DNA of 64,000 nt from Trebonia sp963785645 (lineage in GTDB: Bacteria; Actinomycetota; Actinomycetes; Streptosporangiales; Streptosporangiaceae): the NCBI GenBank assembly GCA_963785645.1, contig CAWAWG010000010.1:124001-188000 (forward strand), given 5' to 3'. Below, piece after piece: positions 17,842 through 29,675 of the stretch; position 1 is the stretch's first letter, and each line of letters begins with the position of its first letter. The notes beneath the pieces were generated by a model that saw nothing but the letters and a program-made list of their open reading frames with translations, did no database searches and was not told the DNA's origin. The translations under genes and the position numbers were made by a program.

Positions 17842-19819
17842 GTGATACGCGATGCTTGCTCTGGCCGGGCTGCGCTGAGGCGCGTGCTGGCCGCGGCCGT
17901 GCTCGCCGCCTGCGCGCTCGGCTTCCTCTCGTCCGCCGCCCGGGCCGACGGGGACCCGGGCAGCGACGTGCTCGTCTACCAGAACCTGTTCGTGGCCGCC
18001 GACGCGAACATGCCGGTGCAGCAGCAGATACAGATCGGGAACCTGCTCACCGCCGCGGACCAGGACGGCTTCCCGATCAGGGTGGCGGTCATCTCCCAGC
18101 CGGACGACCTGGGCGCGGTCACGGCGCTGTGGCAGAAGCCGACCGCCTACGCGAGCTTCCTCGGTACCGAACTGTCGCTTGCCTACGCGCAGCGACTGCT
18201 CGTCGTGATGCCGAACGGATTCGGCTTCAACTGGCAGGGCCACTCCGCTGCCGCGGCCTACCGCGTGCTTGACGGGCTGCGTGTCGGCGCTACCGGGCCG
18301 GGCCTGGCCACGGCCGCGCAGAACGCCGTCTTGGCGCTCGCGCACGCCTCGGGTGTGCGCCTGACCATGCCAGCCAGCGGAACGGGGCCAGCCAGCGGAA
18401 CGGGGCCGGCCAGCGGGGCGGCGGGCGGCCAGTCACCAGGCACGCAGCCCGTTGCCCAGCCAATCCGGACGGTCACCGGAGCAAGCAGGCCGACGGGCGC
18501 GCCGCCGGGTAGCCTGGTGCCGCTGATCGCGGGCGTCGCCGTCGCGGTCCTGCTCGCGGGTGCCGCGGGCGGCTGGTTCTTCCTGCGTACGGGACGCCGG
18601 CTGCCGAAGCCGCGGCTGCCGCGGGTCAAGGTCCCCGCGACCTGGCTGGCCGGCGGGTTCGTGGGCCTCGCGGTCGTGGCGACCGTCGTCTACGGGGTGA
18701 TACCGCACGGCGGTGCGGCGCCCGGCAGCGCCGCCCAAGCCGATACGGGACAGACGAGCGCGCTGATGGACAACGCGAACCTCGACCCAGGAGCGGCTCT
18801 GTCCGCTCCGGCGCCCGACTTCACGCTCACCGACCAGTTCGGTCAGCCCGTGTCGCTGAGTTCCTATCGCGGCAAGGTTGTCATTCTCGCGTTCAACGAC
18901 GCCGAGTGCACCACGATCTGCCCGCTGACCACCGCGGCGCTGGTTGACGCCAAGGACATGCTCGGCGCGGCCGGGTCCCAGGTCCAGCTGCTCGGCGTCG
19001 ACGCTAACCCGAAGGCGATCGAGGTCGAGGACCTGCTGTCCTACTCGCAGCTGCACGGGATGACCTATCAGTGGCAGTACCTTACCGGCTCCCTCGCACA
19101 GCTGCAGAGCCGTGTGGAAGGCATACAGCGTCGGCGTGACCATCAGCCAGAGCCAGACCGACCACGAGCCGGCGATCTTCGTGATCAACCAGCAGGGCCG
19201 GCTCGCCAAGCTGTACCTCACGCAGATGGCCTACTCCGCCGTCGGGCAGCTCGGCCAGCTCCTCGCCAACGAGGTCTCTAGCCTGCTGCCCAGCCATCCG
19301 GCGGTGAGCTCGCACCTGTCTTACGTCCAGGTCAGCGGCTTCAGCCCGGCCACGGACACGAACCTGCCCGCGGCCGGAGGCGGGTACGTCGGCGTCGGGC
19401 CCGGCCAGCCCGGCCAGGGCGGCGCGCGGCTGTACCTGTTTTTCGCGACCTGGGACCAGGAGATCACGACCCTCGGCGGCCAGCTCGACGCGCTCAACGC
19501 CTACCAGTCGGCGGCGGGCGCCGGCGGCCTCCCCGGGCTGACCGCGATCGACGAGGGCGGCGTCGAGCCGTCGGCGTCGGCGCTGCCCGGCTTCCTCGGC
19601 ACGCTGCAGCAGCCGTTGTCCTATCCGGTCGCGATCGACGGCAGCGGGCAGGTCGCGGACGGCTACGGGGTGCAGGGCGTGCCCTGGTTCGTGCTGACCT
19701 CGGCGGACGGAAAGGTCATCTGGTCCTGCGAGGTGTCCGTCTCGGGCTGGCCGTCCCCCGCCGCCCTGAAGAAGTACGTGCGCTCCGCGCTGGCCGGCGC
19801 GGAGAAGTCACCCGCCTAA
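17842..19819 (+). CDS. SCO1/SenC-thioredoxin-like chimeric membrane protein, one frameshift
   Basis: Reconstructed at about 658 residues. In order: signal peptide (to about 36), an extracytoplasmic TPM-like domain (VLVYQNLF to about 170), a PASGTG repeat linker, two membrane segments (about 225-290), a SCO1 domain with the copper cysteines in CTTIC (about 354) and the late histidine in QTDHEPAIF, then a thioredoxin-fold domain in which FFATWDQE replaces the CxxC site. The frame shifts by one base near 19100-19108 (LAQLQ to AVWKAYS). Start is GTG at 17842. It probably delivers or handles copper outside the membrane; neighbours at 19835-29105 support metal handling. Confidence 0.75.
18370..18418 (+). 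repeat. 18-bp tandem repeat, about 2.7 units
   Basis: Units at 18370-18387 and 18388-18405 plus a partial third to 18418 encode PASGTG repeats in the linker of the SCO1-type protein. The array keeps frame. Confidence 0.85.
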
Positions 19820-19834
19820 CTGCGGAGAGGAATC

Positions 19835-20577
19835 ATGATCAGATTGGACCGGCTGTGCCGTCCAAACCAGCTGTGCCGTCCAAACCCGCTGGACGGTGCT
19901 AATCAACTGCGGCGGGCACTGCGGCGGGCCGCACCGCTCGCGCTGGTCGCGCTGCTGGCCGCCGGGTGCGCCGGCGCCACCGCCTCGGCCGCCGGCCAAG
20001 CCCGGCTCGGCGAGCACCGCCACCTCGGCCGCCGGGAGCTCCGCCAACACGACGGCATGAGCGGGATGGACATGGGCGCCACGCCCGCGGCCACCAGCAG
20101 TGCGGCCGCCAGCGCCGAGGCGTCGGCGGCAGGCGATGTCACTCCCGTGCCCACGCAGGTGCTCGGCACGGCGGTCTGGCAGGGGATGAAGATCACCGCG
20201 GACGCGATGACGCCGGTCCCGTTCCTGAATCTACAACGGCACCACCATGCAGCAGGTCAATCCGCCGAAGAACGTCAGCTTCCACCTGATGGTGCTGCTC
20301 AACGACGCGCAGACGAACGTCGTGATCCCCTACGCCAGCGTGTGGGGGACCATCACGCAGGGCGAGCAAGACCCCGTTCGACGAGAGCCTGTGGCCGATG
20401 ATCTCCCGGTACATGGGGCCGCACTACGGCAACGACGTCGCCCTGCCCGGGGCCGGCACGTACAAGCTGAGCCTGCTCATCTCGCCGCCGGTCTCCGCCC
20501 GCCACGTCGAGTACCAGGACGTGTGGCTGAAGCCGCACACGGTGACCTTCACCTTCCACTGGCACCAGCCGTCGTGA
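19835..20577 (+). CDS. P19/Tp34-type periplasmic metal-binding lipoprotein, two frameshifts
   Basis: Signal peptide with lipobox LLAAGC, then a domain matching the P19/Tp34 iron-transport-associated family: NGTTMQQVNPPKNVSFHLMV, NVVIPYASVWGTI, MISRYMGPHYGND, ARHVEYQDVWLKPH. Such proteins bind copper and iron for uptake. Two one-base breaks are needed: near 20230 (FLNL to YNGTT) and near 20350 (TQGE to KTPFDES). GAGAGGAATC precedes the ATG. The n-region is lengthened by an 18-base tandem repeat. The TGA at 20575 overlaps the GTG of the Dyp-like gene, so the two are coupled. Confidence 0.75.
19853..19888 (+). repeat. 18-bp tandem repeat in the lipoprotein leader
   Basis: Two units (19853-19870, 19871-19888) differing at one base encode LCRPNQ and LCRPNP in the signal-peptide n-region. 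Confidence 0.85.
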
Positions 20578-21918
20578 CCGGTGCGAGCGCACTCCCGCGG
20601 CGGCTGGCGCGGCTGACCCGGCGCCGCCTGCTGCTCGGCGCCGGAGCGGCCGCCGGCGTCGGGGCCGGCGGCCGGGGTTTATGCCGGGCTCGGCGGTCGC
20701 TCGCCGGGGGGACGACTCCCCGATCCCCGTTGCAGCCAGCCGCGCCGTCCCTGACGTGCCGCTCGGCCCCCAGCCCGCCGGGCTGCCCGCCCGGCAGCAC
20801 GCGTGGGAGGCGTACCTCGCGGTCGACGCCGACGGCAACCCGGTCGCCCCGAGGTTCGACCGGCTGCTGTTCTTCGACGTCGTCGGCGACCCCTCGCCGG
20901 CGTACGCGCGGCTGCTCGAGGCCGCGCTGCGCACGCTTGAGCGCAGCCTACCCGTGGCGGCCGTCCGGGCTGCTGTTCACCGCGGCCTGGGGTCCGGCTA
21001 CTTCACGGACGTGCTCAGGGTCGCCTCGCCCGGTCCCGCCCGCGACGGCGATGTCCGACTTCGAGCAGCCCGCGATCGACGACTACCACCTGTGCCTGCA
21101 CCTCGCCTGCGACGACGAGTCGCGGCTGGCGGCGGTCGAGGCCGCGCTCACCCGCGGCGCCGCCCGGCTCGCCCGGTCCCCGCCGCGAAGGCAGGCGGGC
21201 AACTGGACATCTCCAGCGTGCTGAGCTGGCGGCAGACCAGGACCGGGTTCGTCGGAACGGGCTGTCCGGCGCAGCGCCAGGACGTCAACGGCATCCCCGA
21301 CGGCCGGCCGGTGCCCAAGGACTCGCCGCTGTTCATGGGGTTCAAGTCGGGCCTGCGCCGCAACCAGGCCAGCCGAGGACGACGTGACGATCCCCGACGG
21401 CCCGTTCGCCGGCGGCACGACCATGCACGTCAGCTACCTGCGGCTGCGACTGGGCACCTGGTACGGGCAGCTGTCGCAGCAGCGAGCGGGTGGCCCGCAT
21501 GTACGCGCCGCAGGTTACGCCCGAGCAGGCGGCCAGGTTCACCGCCGACGCGGAAAGCGACCCGAACCTGCTCGGGCAGGCGATCACCCGCTACGGCGTG
21601 ATCGGGCACGCCCAGACCTCGGCCCGGGCCCGCCGCGACGGCAGCCCGATCATCCTGCGCCGTGACTTCGACACCACCGACGGCGGCCTCGCGGGCCTGC
21701 ACTTCCTGTCGCTCCAGCGCACGATCGAGGACTTTGTCACCACCAGGACGGCGATGAACGCCTCCGGGGTGCAGCTGCAGAACCCGTCGATCACCGACAC
21801 CGTGAACAACGGCATCAACGAGTTCATCTTCGTCCTGCGCCGCGGCAACTACATGGTCCCGCCCCGGGCCCAGCGGTCGTTCCCGCTGCTGCCGGGTAGG
21901 GAGACGGTGCTTACGTGA
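20574..21918 (+). CDS. Tat-exported Dyp-type-peroxidase-like protein, multiply frameshifted
   Basis: The GTG start overlaps the upstream TGA and opens with a twin-arginine-type leader (LTRRRLLLGAGAAAG). Pieces in three frames then align in order with Dyp peroxidases: DYHLCLHLACDDE, SSVLSWRQTRTGFVG, VNGIPDGRPVP, MGFKSGLRRNQA, QERVARMYAPQVT, RYGVIGHAQT, PIILRRDFDTTDGG, LHFLSLQRTIEDFV. The histidine in IGHAQ fits the heme ligand. The GxxDG motif reads GFKSG, lacking the distal aspartate. About seven breaks occur (near 20680, 20945, 20990, 21040, 21180, 21375, 21485). The upstream lipoprotein suggests an EfeB-like role in iron handling. Confidence 0.65.
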
Positions 21919-22010
21919 GGAGCGACCCCAGCGTCAGCGTTCCTTTGTCCCTGGTACTAGGGGTGAAGGGGGCGGTGGCCGTCGCGTCGACCGTTTGGGT
22001 ATGAATCACC

Positions 22011-22787
22011 TCAAATCATGAGGATCAGTATCAGCGCCATGGTGACGCCCATGGCGATGCGGCAGCCCACCACGGTTCCCGGCGAGTTCAGGGTGGGCAG
22101 CAACCTGGAACGTCCGCCGCCGGTGCGGCCGCCCGGGCCAGCCTGGACGGCTCGGGTCGACGAGCCAGCGGCCAGGCCGCCGGCGCCCGCTCCGGCACTG
22201 GCCTCGGTACCGATCCCGGTGCCGACGGCCCCGGCCGCCGCGCCCACGAGCGCCGGGCTTGCCGCCCCGGCGACCGCCGCTGCCAGGCCACGCCGGAGGC
22301 TGGACAGCTGGTCGAGGTCCCAGATCGAGTAACCGACCAGGATGAACGCGAAGAGGAAGGCAAGGGTGGGAACGCGCAGGGTAGACATGCCGGTCATGCC
22401 GCTCATGCCCGGGCCGCCCGCCGGGGCGGGCGGCGTGATCGCGAGGAACATGTAAACCATCGCCGCGCTGTGCACCAGGTGCGGCGCGCAGTGCCCGACC
22501 GTTAGCGCCTGGGTGCCGTTGGCCCGGTAGTCGCGCACAACCCGGTAGGCGAACCAGGCCGCCAGCACGCCGAAGACGGCCGCCCACGCGTCGTTCGGCA
22601 GCGTGGCGAGGCCCGGCGTCAGCATGCCCGCCATCGCGATGCCCATGAGCAGGTGCGAGATGTCGGTGTCGGTGACGAACGCGCCCCGCCGCCACGGCCG
22701 GGCCGCGACGAGCCGGGCGGCGCTGATCGCCGCGACCACGAGCATGATCGCCGCGAATATGTCCAGGATCCAAGCGGGAGTCATCAC
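22011..22787 (-). CDS. DUF5134-type membrane protein
   Basis: A 258-residue polytopic membrane protein with seven or so hydrophobic helices. Histidines sit in DTDISHLLMGIAMAGM and TVGHCAPHLVHSAAM, and a methionine/glycine-rich loop (MSGMTGMS) could bind copper. This order matches the actinobacterial DUF5134 family of unknown function. GAAAGGGG before the ATG supports the start. It lies 13 bases downstream of the DoxX-like gene and is convergent with the Dyp-like gene. A metal-related role is inferred from context only. Confidence 0.7.
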   Translation of the reverse strand: MMTPAWILDIFAAIMLVVAAISAARLVAARPWRRGAFVTDTDISHLLMGIAMAGMLTPGLATLPNDAWAAVFGVLAAWFAYRVVRDYRANGTQALTVGHCAPHLVHSAAMVYMFLAITPPAPAGGPGMSGMTGMSTLRVPTLAFLFAFILVGYSIWDLDQLSSLRRGLAAAVAGAASPALVGAAAGAVGTGIGTEASAGAGAGGLAAGSSTRAVQAGPGGRTGGGRSRLLPTLNSPGTVVGCRIAMGVTMALILILMI

Positions 22788-22799
22788 GCACCCCTTTCG

Positions 22800-23796
22800 C
22801 TAACCGCTGGCCCCCGCTGACCGCGGGGGTGGCCCCGGAGTCTCCGGAACGGTCCGCAGCGGCCAGTAGGCGAGTGCCAGCAGGGCGAGCAGCGGGCCGG
22901 AGTTGACGTCGGTGGCGCCGCCGGCCAGGATGCCGCCCAGCGCCTGCGCGAACACCCAGATAAAGCGCGGCCACGACGATGGCGAGCACCAGCGTGGCCT
23001 TGGTGATCCTCGTCGGCAAGTAGACGCCGGCAGCGATCAGCACCAGCGCGACCGCCAGGGCGATCGAGGCGGCCAGCCCCTGGTCGGCGACCAGCGACGC
23101 GGCGCCCTTCTGCAGGTCCTGGAGCCAGACCGGCTCGCCGCTCTCCATCCCCGCGATCATGCCGCTCACGCCCTGCGGCGCCCGGTTGGCCGGGGTGAGC
23201 GCGAAGTAGGCGAGGCTCAGCCAGAGCACGGCCCACAGCACGCGGGCGACGTGCGCGCCCACCGCCCTGGCCGCGGTGAAGGGCGCGGGAACCTCACGGT
23301 CGGCGGGCCAGAGGAGCACCGCTAGCAGGGCGTAGAGGATCACGGCCCCGGGTGCGCCGTTGAGCGGGCTCGCCGACCCGTTGAGCACCCCGCCGAGGCC
23401 CTCGCCGAACCACCACACGCCCAGTGCCCACAGCACCGAGGCGGCGAGCGCGATCCGGACGGTCGGCCGGAAGGCGATGCCAAGCCCGAGCAGCAGCTGG
23501 ATCGTCGCGAAGATGGCGTTGAGCAGCACCAGGTGGTGAGCGATGAGGGTCGCGTCCCAAGTGATCGGCTTGGCGATGATCGCGGGGTTGCCGGCGGCGG
23601 TCCCCGCCAGCATCTGGTTGAAGCCCTTGGTGAACATGAACCCCTGGTACTGCAGCACCCCGTCAAGCAGCCAGATGGCCGCGAGAACCAGTTGCAGCAG
23701 GCGCCTCGCGTCAAGCGCCGGCCTGGCCGTCACGGGCTCGGTGCCCAGCCTCCCCCGCCACGCGCCGCGGTTGCCCGCGGCGGCGATATTAGTCAT
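22800..23796 (-). CDS. DoxX-like membrane protein, one frameshift
   Basis: About 331 residues with repeated hydrophobic helices; the N-terminal block (LLQLVLAAIWLLDGVLQYQG, then LIAHHLVLLNAIFAT) resembles DoxX-like proteins of respiratory or thiosulfate oxidation systems. AAGGAG six bases before the ATG at 23796 fixes the start. The frame breaks once near 22960, after which FIWVFAQALGGILAG and the C-terminus follow one base shifted, ending at TAG 22800. It forms an operon with the DUF5134 gene. Function unknown. Confidence 0.65.
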
Positions 23797-23994
23797 CAGG
23801 ACTCCTTCGAGGGTATCCCGCCGATGCGGGCGGCAGCCGCATATCGGGGGGCAATGCCAGAATAAACGATAGAAGAATCTCTGCCGAGGACGCAACATTA
23901 TGGGTGAGTCACCATGGATGCCAGCACCAGGAAAGCAGAATTAACGTGAAAGCACGGGCAGAACAGCAGTAATCCCATGCGGGACGGCACATCC

Positions 23995-24014
23995 AAAACC
24001 CCTTGGGGGTATTT
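23995..24014. promoter_or_regulatory. CsoR-like palindrome upstream of the DoxX-like operon
   Basis: The segment contains AACCCC, a TT spacer and GGGGGTAT, an inverted ACCCC/GGGGT arrangement resembling copper-sensor CsoR operators of actinobacteria. A csoR gene lies at 28561. It sits about 200 bases upstream of the DoxX-like start. The assignment is by resemblance only. Confidence 0.35.
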
Positions 24015-24054
24015 CAAGGTCAAGAAGGGTAAACCCCCGTACCGTATTACCTAG

Positions 24055-24112
24055 ACCCTGGCGGGGTATCCGGAATACCACCCAGGAGTATTCCTGGATA
24101 CCCCGTCAGGGT
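24055..24112. terminator. 24-bp-arm inverted repeat, possible terminator or operator
   Basis: Near-perfect inverted repeat: the left arm (from ACCCTG at 24055) and right arm (ending CAGGGT at 24112) pair over about 24 bases with one mismatch and one bulge, around a nine-base loop. No T-run follows. The arms contain GGGGTATCC and GGATACCCC, so it could be a sigma-gene terminator or a metal-regulator site. Confidence 0.5.
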
Positions 24113-24219
24113 TAGTTGATACCGGCGAGGGTCAGTGTTAGGCAGCACTTCGTGATCATCCGCGAGGCGGCCCTCCCGGTAGTCGCGCAGCGCTGCGGCT
24201 TTGCCTGGGCGGTGGCTCT

Positions 24220-24342
24220 GCCCCGTATTTCGTGATGGTAACGGGGCTCTGTGGCGGTTTTGGGTTGTCTGGGCGGTGACCGCGCTTTGCTTGCGCGGTG
24301 ACCATGATCGTCGTCTTTGCCTAGCAGATGACCACGATCATG
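24220..24342. repeat. three consecutive hairpins
   Basis: Stems at 24220-24247 (GCCCCGT/ACGGGGC), 24275-24303 (11 bp, one mismatch, seven-base loop) and 24303-24342 (13 bp, one mismatch). The last two abut. They lie downstream of the sigma gene and could stabilise or end its transcript. Confidence 0.45.
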
Positions 24343-24608
24343 CCTGGTTTGCGGCAAATGCGGCACCGGTTGGTAAGCAGAGGTGATCGCGGTGTCGCGG
24401 CAGGCGGCGGCCCGGCCGGGCATACCGCTGCAATCCGGGCAGCCGGTGCCGGGACAAAGTAACGAAGTGCGGTCTCGGTCGCACAGCCCGCTTGCGAACG
24501 TGCCGAGCCGAGAGGGACGTACCGGGCATTTCGCTGCGGCGCCGATACGGGATTCCGCGTCCCGGCCAGGATTTGCGAAGATGGTGGATCCACGCCACGC
24601 ATTGCCTT

Positions 24609-25208
24609 TCACGGGACGCCGGGCAGGGGATCAGCGGCGCGTGCTCGTCGCGTTGCCGGCGCTGGCGCCGTCCCGGCCTGCAGTTCCCCGGAGTCGGTCG
24701 TCATGGCGATCAGGTCCTCGCGCGCCCGGGCGACGCGGGACCGGATCGTGCCGACCGGGCAGTCGCAGATGGCCGCGGCCTCGGCGTAGGAGCAGCCGAT
24801 CATCTGGGTCAGCACGAACGCCGCCCGCCGGTCCGGCTCAAGCCCGGCGATCAGCAGGGCCGCCACCGTCTGGCTGCCCGCCTCCGGCGCGTGCCCGAGC
24901 CCGGCCGACGGCATGGCCGCCAGCCGGGCGGCCAGCTGCCGGTCGCGGAGCCGGGCGCTGACCTCCGCGGCACAGACGCGGCGCGCGATGGTGAGCAGCC
25001 AGGTCCGCACCGGGGCGTCACCGCGGAAGCCCTTCAGCGCGCCGATCACGCGCAGGTAGGTTTCCTGGGCCAGATCATCGGCGGCGGCGGGATCGACCAG
25101 GTGCGCGCACAGCCGCCAGACGTCCGGCTGAGTCCGCTGGATGAGCATGGCGAGCGCGGCGGTGTCCCCGCGCCCGGCGGCGCGGGCGAGGCGGGTCAGC
25201 TCATCCAT
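24609..25208 (-). CDS. ECF-type RNA polymerase sigma factor
   Basis: A 199-residue ECF sigma factor. Region 2 is seen in WRLCAHLVDPAAADDLAQETYLRV and region 4 in YAEAAAICDCPVGTIRSRVARAREDL. The start at 25208 gives MDELTRLARAAG, the usual beginning; the open frame continues 23 codons upstream without family pattern. The ribosome site is weak (TTCAGGC). A zinc-finger anti-sigma gene starts 78 bases away on the opposite strand and leads into the copper ATPase, so a metal-stress regulon is likely. Confidence 0.9.
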   Translation of the reverse strand: MDELTRLARAAGRGDTAALAMLIQRTQPDVWRLCAHLVDPAAADDLAQETYLRVIGALKGFRGDAPVRTWLLTIARRVCAAEVSARLRDRQLAARLAAMPSAGLGHAPEAGSQTVAALLIAGLEPDRRAAFVLTQMIGCSYAEAAAICDCPVGTIRSRVARAREDLIAMTTDSGELQAGTAPAPATRRARAADPLPGVP

Positions 25209-25286
25209 GCCTGAAGCGTACGGCAGCCGAAGGAGCGGCACACGACCGGCGGGAACTTTCGCGGCGCGCCCGCGCACTTACAGGAC

Positions 25287-26122
25287 ATGCAATGCGACAG
25301 GTTCCGTGAGGCCATCTCGGCCCGGATCGACGGCGAAGACCCCGGCCTGCCCGATGGCGCGCTCGATGCCCACCTGGCGGCTGTGCGCCGACTGCCGCGC
25401 CTGGCAGCAGCGGGCGCACGCGGTGACGCGGCGCGCGCGCCTGGGCGGGCTCTTCCTCGACCACGACCTCACCGCCCAGGTGCTCGCGGCCGTCCCGGCC
25501 GCGGCACAGCGGGCGCCGGCGGAGGTTCACCCAGCGGGCCGGGCTGGCCGCCATGGCGGCCGCACAGCTCGCGATCACCGTCCCCCTGCTGCTGCTCGGG
25601 CACGATCATGACGCGGGGACCCATGCGGCGCACGAACTCGGCTCGTTCGACCTGTCGCTGGCGATCGCGTTCGCTGTCGGTGCTGTCCGCCCGGCGCTTG
25701 CGGCCGGCCTCGCCTGGCCGTGCGCGATCGCCGCGGCCGGGCTGACGGGAACCGCCTCATCGACTGGATCGGCGGGCAGACTCCGGGCGCCGACGAGGCA
25801 CAGCACCTGGTCGCCATCGCGGGCGCGCTGCTGCTGATCTGGCAGGCCAGGACGAACCGCAAGTCGGCGGGCAGCGCCGCGGGCGCCTCCCGCGCCGAGG
25901 CAGCGCACCCGCCCGGTCACGATGACGATGGCGATGCCGGGACGCGATGCCGCCACGCCCGCGGACGGCTCGCCGGACTTCCCGGGCGGCGGCGCGGCGG
26001 CAGCGGCGCCCGTTCCCGGCGTCGACCGCCAGCAGCAGAGATCGCGCCGAGGCGCGCACCGCCCTGAACGGCGCCACCGCGGACGGCGGCGCGGCGGCAG
26101 GCGGCGGCGCGGAGGCGGTCGC

Positions 26123-26126
<4 letters not shown>
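25287..26126 (+). CDS. zinc-finger anti-sigma factor with membrane domain, frameshifted
   Basis: Opens MQCDRFREAISARIDGED and, after a one-base break near 25378, continues CADCRAWQQRAHAV, together giving the HxxxCxxC zinc-binding motif of zf-HC2 anti-sigma factors. Further breaks near 25525, 25750 and 25900-26030 are needed to reach a hydrophobic part (LAAMAAAQLAITVPLLLLG and IDWIGGQTPGADEAQHLVAIAGALLLIW) and the end AEAVA at TGA 26124. That stop overlaps the GTG of the copper ATPase. It should hold the divergent sigma factor at the membrane and release it on a signal, perhaps copper. Confidence 0.6.
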
Positions 26127-28560
<2,434 letters not shown>

Positions 28561-28842
28561 ATGCACGGTTACACCCACGACAAGGACAGCTACCTCAAGC
28601 GACTGCGCCGGATCGAAGGCCAGGTCCGCGGCCTGCAGCGGATGATCGACGAGGATAAGTACTGCATCGACATCCTCACCCAGGTATCCGCGGCCACCAA
28701 GGCACTGCAGGCGGTCGCCCTCGGCCTGCTCGAGGAGCACCTCGGCCATTGCGTCGCCCAGGCGCTGGCCGAGGGCGGCGACACCGCGACCGAGAAGGTC
28801 AGGGAAGCCTCTGAGGCGATTGCCCGCCTCGTCCGGTCCTGA
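28561..28842 (+). CDS. csoR: CsoR-family copper-sensing repressor
   Basis: A 93-residue helical repressor. The Cu(+) ligands are visible: cysteine in KYCIDIL, then histidine and cysteine in EEHLGHCV. The family opening YLKRLRRIEGQVRGLQRM is intact. An AAGGAG site sits only two bases before the ATG, closer than usual. The reading frame is open upstream into the ATPase, so a fused product is also possible. It represses copper-efflux genes until Cu(+) binds; GGGGTAT-type palindromes at 23995 are candidate operators. Confidence 0.92.
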   Translation: MHGYTHDKDSYLKRLRRIEGQVRGLQRMIDEDKYCIDILTQVSAATKALQAVALGLLEEHLGHCVAQALAEGGDTATEKVREASEAIARLVRS

Positions 28843-28885
28843 AGCACGATCCCGCAACAGAAAACCATCACGAGAAAGGAATTCG

Positions 28886-29105
28886 ATGACCACGACGAGC
28901 TACAAGGTGACCGGGATGAGCTGCGAGCACTGCGTCGAACGCGGTGACCGGCGAACTGAGCCGCCTCGACGGCGTCTCCGCCGTGACGGTCGATCTCGTC
29001 CCCGACGGCTTCTCCCTCGTCACGGTCACCAGCGCGGAGCCGCTGGCGGCCGACGCGGTCAGCGCGGCGCTCGACGAGGCCGGCGACTACCGCATCGGCG
29101 CCTGA
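28886..29105 (+). CDS. CopZ-like HMA copper chaperone, one frameshift
   Basis: Short heavy-metal-associated protein of about 72 residues. GMSCEHC carries the metal-binding cysteine pair. One extra base near 28944 breaks the frame (CVE to AVTGELSRLDGV), after which the rest of the ferredoxin-like fold follows to the TGA at 29103. AAAGGA six bases before the ATG supports the start. It follows csoR by 43 bases and should carry Cu(+) to the ATPase. Confidence 0.85.
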
Positions 29106-29594
29106 CCTCCTTCGGCACCGGATCTCGGGCCGGCTGGCGCTATTTGTCCGGGCGGCGAGCGAACGCCGCGATGGCGGACCGGCAGGACCCGGGGCCCGGG
29201 GCCCGGGCCCCGGCCGGGCGTCGTCCGCTTCGCCGTCCCGTAGCGTTCCAGTAGGCGGGTAAAGGGCACCACGGACCCGTTCGGGATGATGATCTTCGTG
29301 TTCGTACGCGGCAAAGAGATAGGCGGCTATCGATCACGTGCACGGCGGCGGACAAGCCGAAGCCGCGAAAAGGCTAACTGCGCCGACGTGAAGCTCCGCC
29401 TCACCCGGCGAGCGCACGAACGCGCAGTTCAGGGCACGAAGGATGCTTCGCAAGGTCCGCTGCCGCTGCTGTCATACGGGGAAACCGGCACCGGCAATAC
29501 ACGTAATTGCCGACGGCACGGCCGGACACGGGATACGACAGGCTCCCCCGCCTCAATCGGCTACAAGGCACACAGAGTCCCATAATACAAATTC
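29106..29594. other. intergenic region without a recognisable gene
   Basis: No gene is supported on either strand. It contains a very GC-rich self-complementary run at 29188-29218 (alternating GGGCCC blocks) that could end the csoR/copZ transcript, although no T-run follows. Confidence 0.45.
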
Positions 29595-29623
29595 TTGACA
29601 ACCGTTAGCAGCTAGAATATTAC
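29595..29623 (+). promoter_or_regulatory. putative promoter of the ImmA/IrrE cassette
   Basis: TTGACA at 29595-29600, a 17-base spacer, and TATTAC at 29618-29623. Local AT-richness contrasts with the surroundings. It would start transcription around 29630, just before the peptidase gene. Confidence 0.5.
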
Positions 29624-29675
29624 TGTTTGCCGGGAAAGCGTGTTCTGTTTCGTGCGGGGCAGGGGGTCGGCGAAA

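Larger units (their letters stand above)
23797..24608. other. 812-bp non-coding region rich in inverted repeats
   Basis: No convincing gene on either strand: open frames here are short, lack ribosome sites and have no protein-like pattern. It lies upstream of the minus-strand DoxX-like operon and downstream of the minus-strand sigma gene. It holds the palindrome at 23995, the long hairpin at 24055 and three further hairpins at 24220-24342. Confidence 0.5.

Noticed and set aside
24112..24612. 166-codon minus-strand frame
   Set aside because: No ribosome site, no family pattern, and it spans several hairpins; treated as non-coding.
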